Assembly: GCA_019843655.1 (NCBI GenBank)
Contig: JACDQD010000003.1
Span: forward strand, 10,914,925 to 10,978,924
DNA length: 64,000 nt
Direction: 5' to 3'
Source: Lethocerus indicus
Taxonomy: Eukaryota > Arthropoda > Insecta > Hemiptera > Belostomatidae
Positions 62,701-64,000 of the stretch are shown here, in pieces (positions within the stretch are counted from its first letter, which is position 1; the number at the start of each line of letters is the position of its first letter). The translations under genes and the position numbers were made by a program. The notes below the pieces were generated by a model that was not told the DNA's origin, ran no database searches, and saw only the letters and a list, made by a program, of their open reading frames with translations.

Positions 62701-64000
62701 TTCCTTTCACGAAGTGAAGGGTATATAGGGATGGTGGGATGGGGTTCCATTTTTAGACATCTGCGGTTAGAATATTATTTACGGCTGTTGTATGTTAAAA
62801 AAGGAATTATCCCTAAATTTGGAGCGGGTCGACTATTTGTAAATTTGGCTGATTTCTCCGACGGAGCTTTCTACTCTGTGATGGACTGGCCATAATTACT
62901 AATAGTATTTAAAAATATTAATGCAGGCCATAAAACTATAATCCCAGTATTTTGTGTAGGAAGGAAGAGTGTGATACATTTCGTTGTGCAGCCTTTAATT
63001 ATAGATTAAGAAAACCAATTTTATGTGTTCTCTAGACGTGGAACAAACATACATAGATTCAAGATTCAATATTCAATGTTCGTGGCATGAACACAAATAC
63101 ACTAAAAAATATACATAATTAAAATATATCACTACTAAACTATTATTACTATTATTTTAAAATATATTAATGGAATAATTCGAGTGATTTAACTAATTTA
63201 ACTGCATTAAAAAATTATCAATTGTTTTTATTATAAAGACAACACTATATTTTTACGTATTATGCTGTTGATTATGAGCTAACGAAAGTTCCATATGTGC
63301 TACATAATTTTATTCTGTCTTGCCGTCCTTAAAATCTTTTCTTATAAAATCTTTACTACTTTGAATAACCAGAATGTCACTTTCCAGGTCTGATTTTTAA
63401 TGTTTTAGTGTTATCGGGTGGTATCTATGACTGTTAGGACCTGCTAAAGTCAAAAGAGTGGTATTTCTTTGGGTGAAAGTAACGAATGGTGTGTCTGGAT
63501 AAGGTAGGGCAAGGAGGGTCGGTCCGCGAAAGCCGTGTTATTTCAAACGTGTTTTAAAATACTGTTGCTTAACCGGTTTTTTATGTTTGTTTTTTGGAGT
63601 GGGGGGGAGGCGGTACAGTTATCACCGTACATACACACCGTACATCACCGTACGTACAGTAATACTCGAGGCAGTAATACTAGAAGAGCGTCAGTACAAC
63701 TGGAATAATTTTGTTAATAGTATCCAAACTTAAACCGTTCCGGAAGAAAATAATGGCTATTTTTTCACACTCCCATGCGTCCTTCACATCAGTTACGCTA
63801 ATTCTTCACGGTTAATTCCTCGGGCAAAAGTATTTGTACACGAAGGTATATTCCATTTCCGTATTCGTGCTCACTTCGGTGTTACACATACTAACATTTG
63901 CAAGTTATGTTTCATCAGTAAAAGAAAAGTTAAATTATTCGAATGTTTAAATCATGAAAAGTAACCAGCGCGTAGCAACTGTTCACCTGTAACACTGATG
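59741..64000. other. Right-hand gene-free region
   Basis: CpG-containing unique sequence with no supported gene. Frames of up to 112 codons (62211-62549) overlap frames on the opposite strand and show no domain. It contains a degenerate short repeat at 63620-63660 (four copies of words like CACCGTACAT or CCGTACGTAC) and a run of G with AGGCGG at about 63600-63612. Nothing else could be identified. Confidence 0.5.

Overview
This is nuclear DNA from an arthropod, almost certainly an insect. The genes are split by many introns with canonical GT/AG ends. Protein-coding exons cover only about 2.6 kb of 64 kb, and the rest is AT-rich sequence with microsatellites and a Tc1/mariner-type MITE. I cannot name the species. 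The strong CpG contrast between gene bodies and flanks argues for a lineage that methylates gene bodies, unlike Drosophila.

Three genes are supported, all on the + strand in head-to-tail order. (1) A gustavus/SPSB1-type SPRY and SOCS-box substrate adaptor has six coding exons between 37,596 and 42,789 (278 aa) and a 5' untranslated piece beginning at 37,438. (2) A biphenyl hydrolase-like/valacyclovir-hydrolase-type mitochondrial alpha/beta hydrolase (BPHL) has six exons between 48,071 and 50,489. It carries a one-base frameshift in exon 3 of this copy or assembly. (3) A serine/threonine kinase 16 (STK16/MPSK1, NAK family) has six exons between 51,461 and 55,354 (307 aa), with a myristoylation/palmitoylation-type N-terminus. 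They share no pathway: a ubiquitin-ligase adaptor, a mitochondrial esterase and a membrane-anchored Golgi-type kinase. The BPHL poly(A) signal and the STK16 start codon are only about 0.8 kb apart.

Region by region: 1-37.4 kb holds no recognisable gene. It is CpG-rich unique sequence with simple repeats, one deletion-derived Tc1/mariner MITE (18,638-19,179), a pyrimidine/purine block with a GC hairpin (26.8-27.1 kb) and several perfect short palindromes. It may be distal regulatory sequence or a long 5' intron of the gustavus gene. From 37.4 to 57.1 kb lies the three-gene block, mostly CpG-poor, with CpG-rich gaps at the BPHL and STK16 promoters. From 57.2 kb to the end no coding gene is recognised, but a small CpG island (57.24-57.7 kb) is followed by a sharply CpG-depleted stretch (58.4-59.65 kb) that looks like part of an unrecognised transcription unit.

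The most interesting item is a 61-63 bp tandem array at 46,966-47,180, between the gustavus 3' end and the BPHL promoter. Its four units each carry a match, or near match, to the CTCF core motif. Three also carry a CGATA motif (BEAF-32/DREF type) and a CTAGCGCTAG-type palindrome. It is followed by what looks like the 3' tail of a non-LTR retroelement. It is a candidate boundary element, possibly delivered by a mobile element.
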